From Pseudomonadota bacterium (GTDB taxonomy: Bacteria > Desulfobacterota > Syntrophia > Syntrophales > UBA5619): a DNA stretch of 5,647 bases. Position numbers and translations under genes: made by a program. The stretch is taken from contig JAHJXP010000263.1 of NCBI GenBank assembly GCA_018827585.1, forward strand, positions 1 to 5,647. Reading direction: 5' to 3'. The first letter of the stretch is position 1. Each line of letters begins with the position of its first letter. Positions 4,978 through 5,647 of this stretch are shown in pieces. Under the pieces are notes generated by a model, which saw only the letters and a list, made by a program, of their open reading frames with translations, was not told where the DNA came from and did no database searches.

Positions 4978-5541
4978 ATGAAGGGCAAGGATGTCGATTA
5001 TTTTGTTGCCCTGTACGATGTGGCGAGGGTGATCAATGCCTCTCTGGAGCCCTCGAAGGTCATGGGGAAGATCGTACAGTGCGTCGTCAAGGCCATGGGC
5101 GTCAAGGCGAGCAGCATCCGTCTCCTCGATTCCCGGGAACGGAAGCTGGTGCTGGGAGCGGCCAGCGGCCTGTCGAAGGGATATGTCCTCAAGGGACCTA
5201 TCCTCATCGAGGAGAGCGGCCTCGACCGCAAGGTCCTCAGGGGCCGATCCGTCTGGCTCAAGGATGCCCAGACGGCCAAGGATTTCCAGTACGGCGCGAT
5301 GGCGAAGACGGAGGGGATCAAGTCCGTGCTTGTCGTGCCGCTGATGCTGAAGAAAAAGGCGATCGGCGTCCTGCGCGTCTATGCGGACAGAGTCCGTAAA
5401 TTCAGCGATGAAGAGCTCAAGTTCCTCAAGGCGGTGGCCAACCTGAGCGCGATCGCCCTCGACAACGCCCGCCTGCACGAGACGGTCCAGACCCGCTGCG
5501 ATCTGATGGCGGCACATAAATATAGGATCGACGACAACTGA
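4978..5541 (+). CDS. Stand-alone GAF domain protein
   Basis: 187 residues, almost entirely one GAF domain (about 6-167). It opens with a helix Y-D-V-A-R-V-I-N-A-S-L-E (13-24), followed by the central sheet (ASSIRLLD, then RKLVLGAASGLS). It continues through G-I-K-S-V-L-V-V-P-L (113-122) and A-I-G-V-L-R-V-Y (128-135), then K-F-S-D-E-E (141-146). The closing helix ends in A-L-D-N-A-R-L (159-165). GAF domains bind small molecules or mediate dimerisation and signal transfer; no output domain is fused, so it must act through a partner or as a ligand-binding regulator. Unlike the GAF domain of the neighbouring HD-GYP protein it lacks the NK..F..DE signature, so it probably does not bind the same ligand. 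It has no signal peptide and is cytoplasmic. Probably co-transcribed with the small membrane protein upstream; a repeat copy begins 5 bp after its stop. Confidence 0.92.
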   Translation: MKGKDVDYFVALYDVARVINASLEPSKVMGKIVQCVVKAMGVKASSIRLLDSRERKLVLGAASGLSKGYVLKGPILIEESGLDRKVLRGRSVWLKDAQTAKDFQYGAMAKTEGIKSVLVVPLMLKKKAIGVLRVYADRVRKFSDEELKFLKAVANLSAIALDNARLHETVQTRCDLMAAHKYRIDDN

Positions 5542-5546
5542 AAGGA

Positions 5547-5647
5547 GACGGCTTCGTAAAAAGTCCGGATGCTGCGTTGCGCTTCATCCCTCGTCGTTGC
5601 AGCGTACGCCAAAGTACGCCTCACTCCTCGGGATTCGCGCGCCTTGC
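5547..5647 (+). repeat. Palindromic repeat, copy 3 (truncated by window end, plus orientation)
   Basis: It begins with the exact arm GACGGCTTCGTAAAAAGTCC and continues for 101 bp to the window edge. It matches the reverse complement of copy 2 at 92 of 101 positions with no gaps, including the inner GCGTAC..GTACGC palindrome (5602-5619). By comparison with copy 2, about 24 bp with the right arm should lie beyond the window. It starts 5 bp after the GAF protein stop. Confidence 0.92.

Overview
The window is GC-rich bacterial chromosome. It holds four complete convincing genes, one complete gene of unrecognised family, the 3' end of a sixth gene, and three copies of one palindromic repeat. The repeat has ends GACGGCTTCGTAAAAAGTCC / GGACTTTTTACGAAGCCGTC. 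That repeat, the two-component-style sensory proteins (GAF, HD-GYP) and the class I fumarase-type tail suggest a deltaproteobacterium of the Syntrophobacterota type (Syntrophus/Smithella-like). This placement comes from recollection of such genomes and was not searched.

Layout. Bases 1-135 are the tail of a class I fumarate hydratase-type beta domain (+). Bases 136-407 are a repeat-dense spacer: a decayed copy of the palindromic repeat (140-255), two strong hairpins with the same CAAG loop (263-295, 331-362), and a lone right arm of the repeat (389-407) that runs into the next start codon. Bases 408-1610 (+) encode a 400-residue protein of no obvious family; its second half carries what may be a very diverged RelA/SpoT synthetase-like domain. 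A full 125-bp repeat copy (1627-1751) lies between this gene and the convergent gene after it. Bases 1750-2580 (-) encode a short secreted D-alanyl-D-alanine carboxypeptidase, 16 bp downstream of a membrane GAF/HD-GYP protein at 2597-4285 (-). These two look like one operon. A 433-bp divergent control region (4286-4718) has a sigma70-like promoter on each strand. Rightward, a two-helix small membrane protein (4719-4949) and a free-standing GAF protein (4978-5541) form a second operon, ended by a third repeat copy cut off by the window edge.

How it fits together. The minus operon plausibly couples cyclic-di-GMP breakdown, gated by a GAF domain with the NKFDE cyclic-nucleotide signature, to cell-wall trimming. 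The plus operon adds a second, soluble GAF sensor without that signature, beside a small membrane protein. If the 400-residue protein really has a RelA/SpoT-like fold, three of the five complete genes would be linked to nucleotide signalling; that is inference. All three repeat copies begin within 4 to 16 bp of a stop codon, so they probably act as 3'-end, mRNA-stability or termination structures as well as being repeats.
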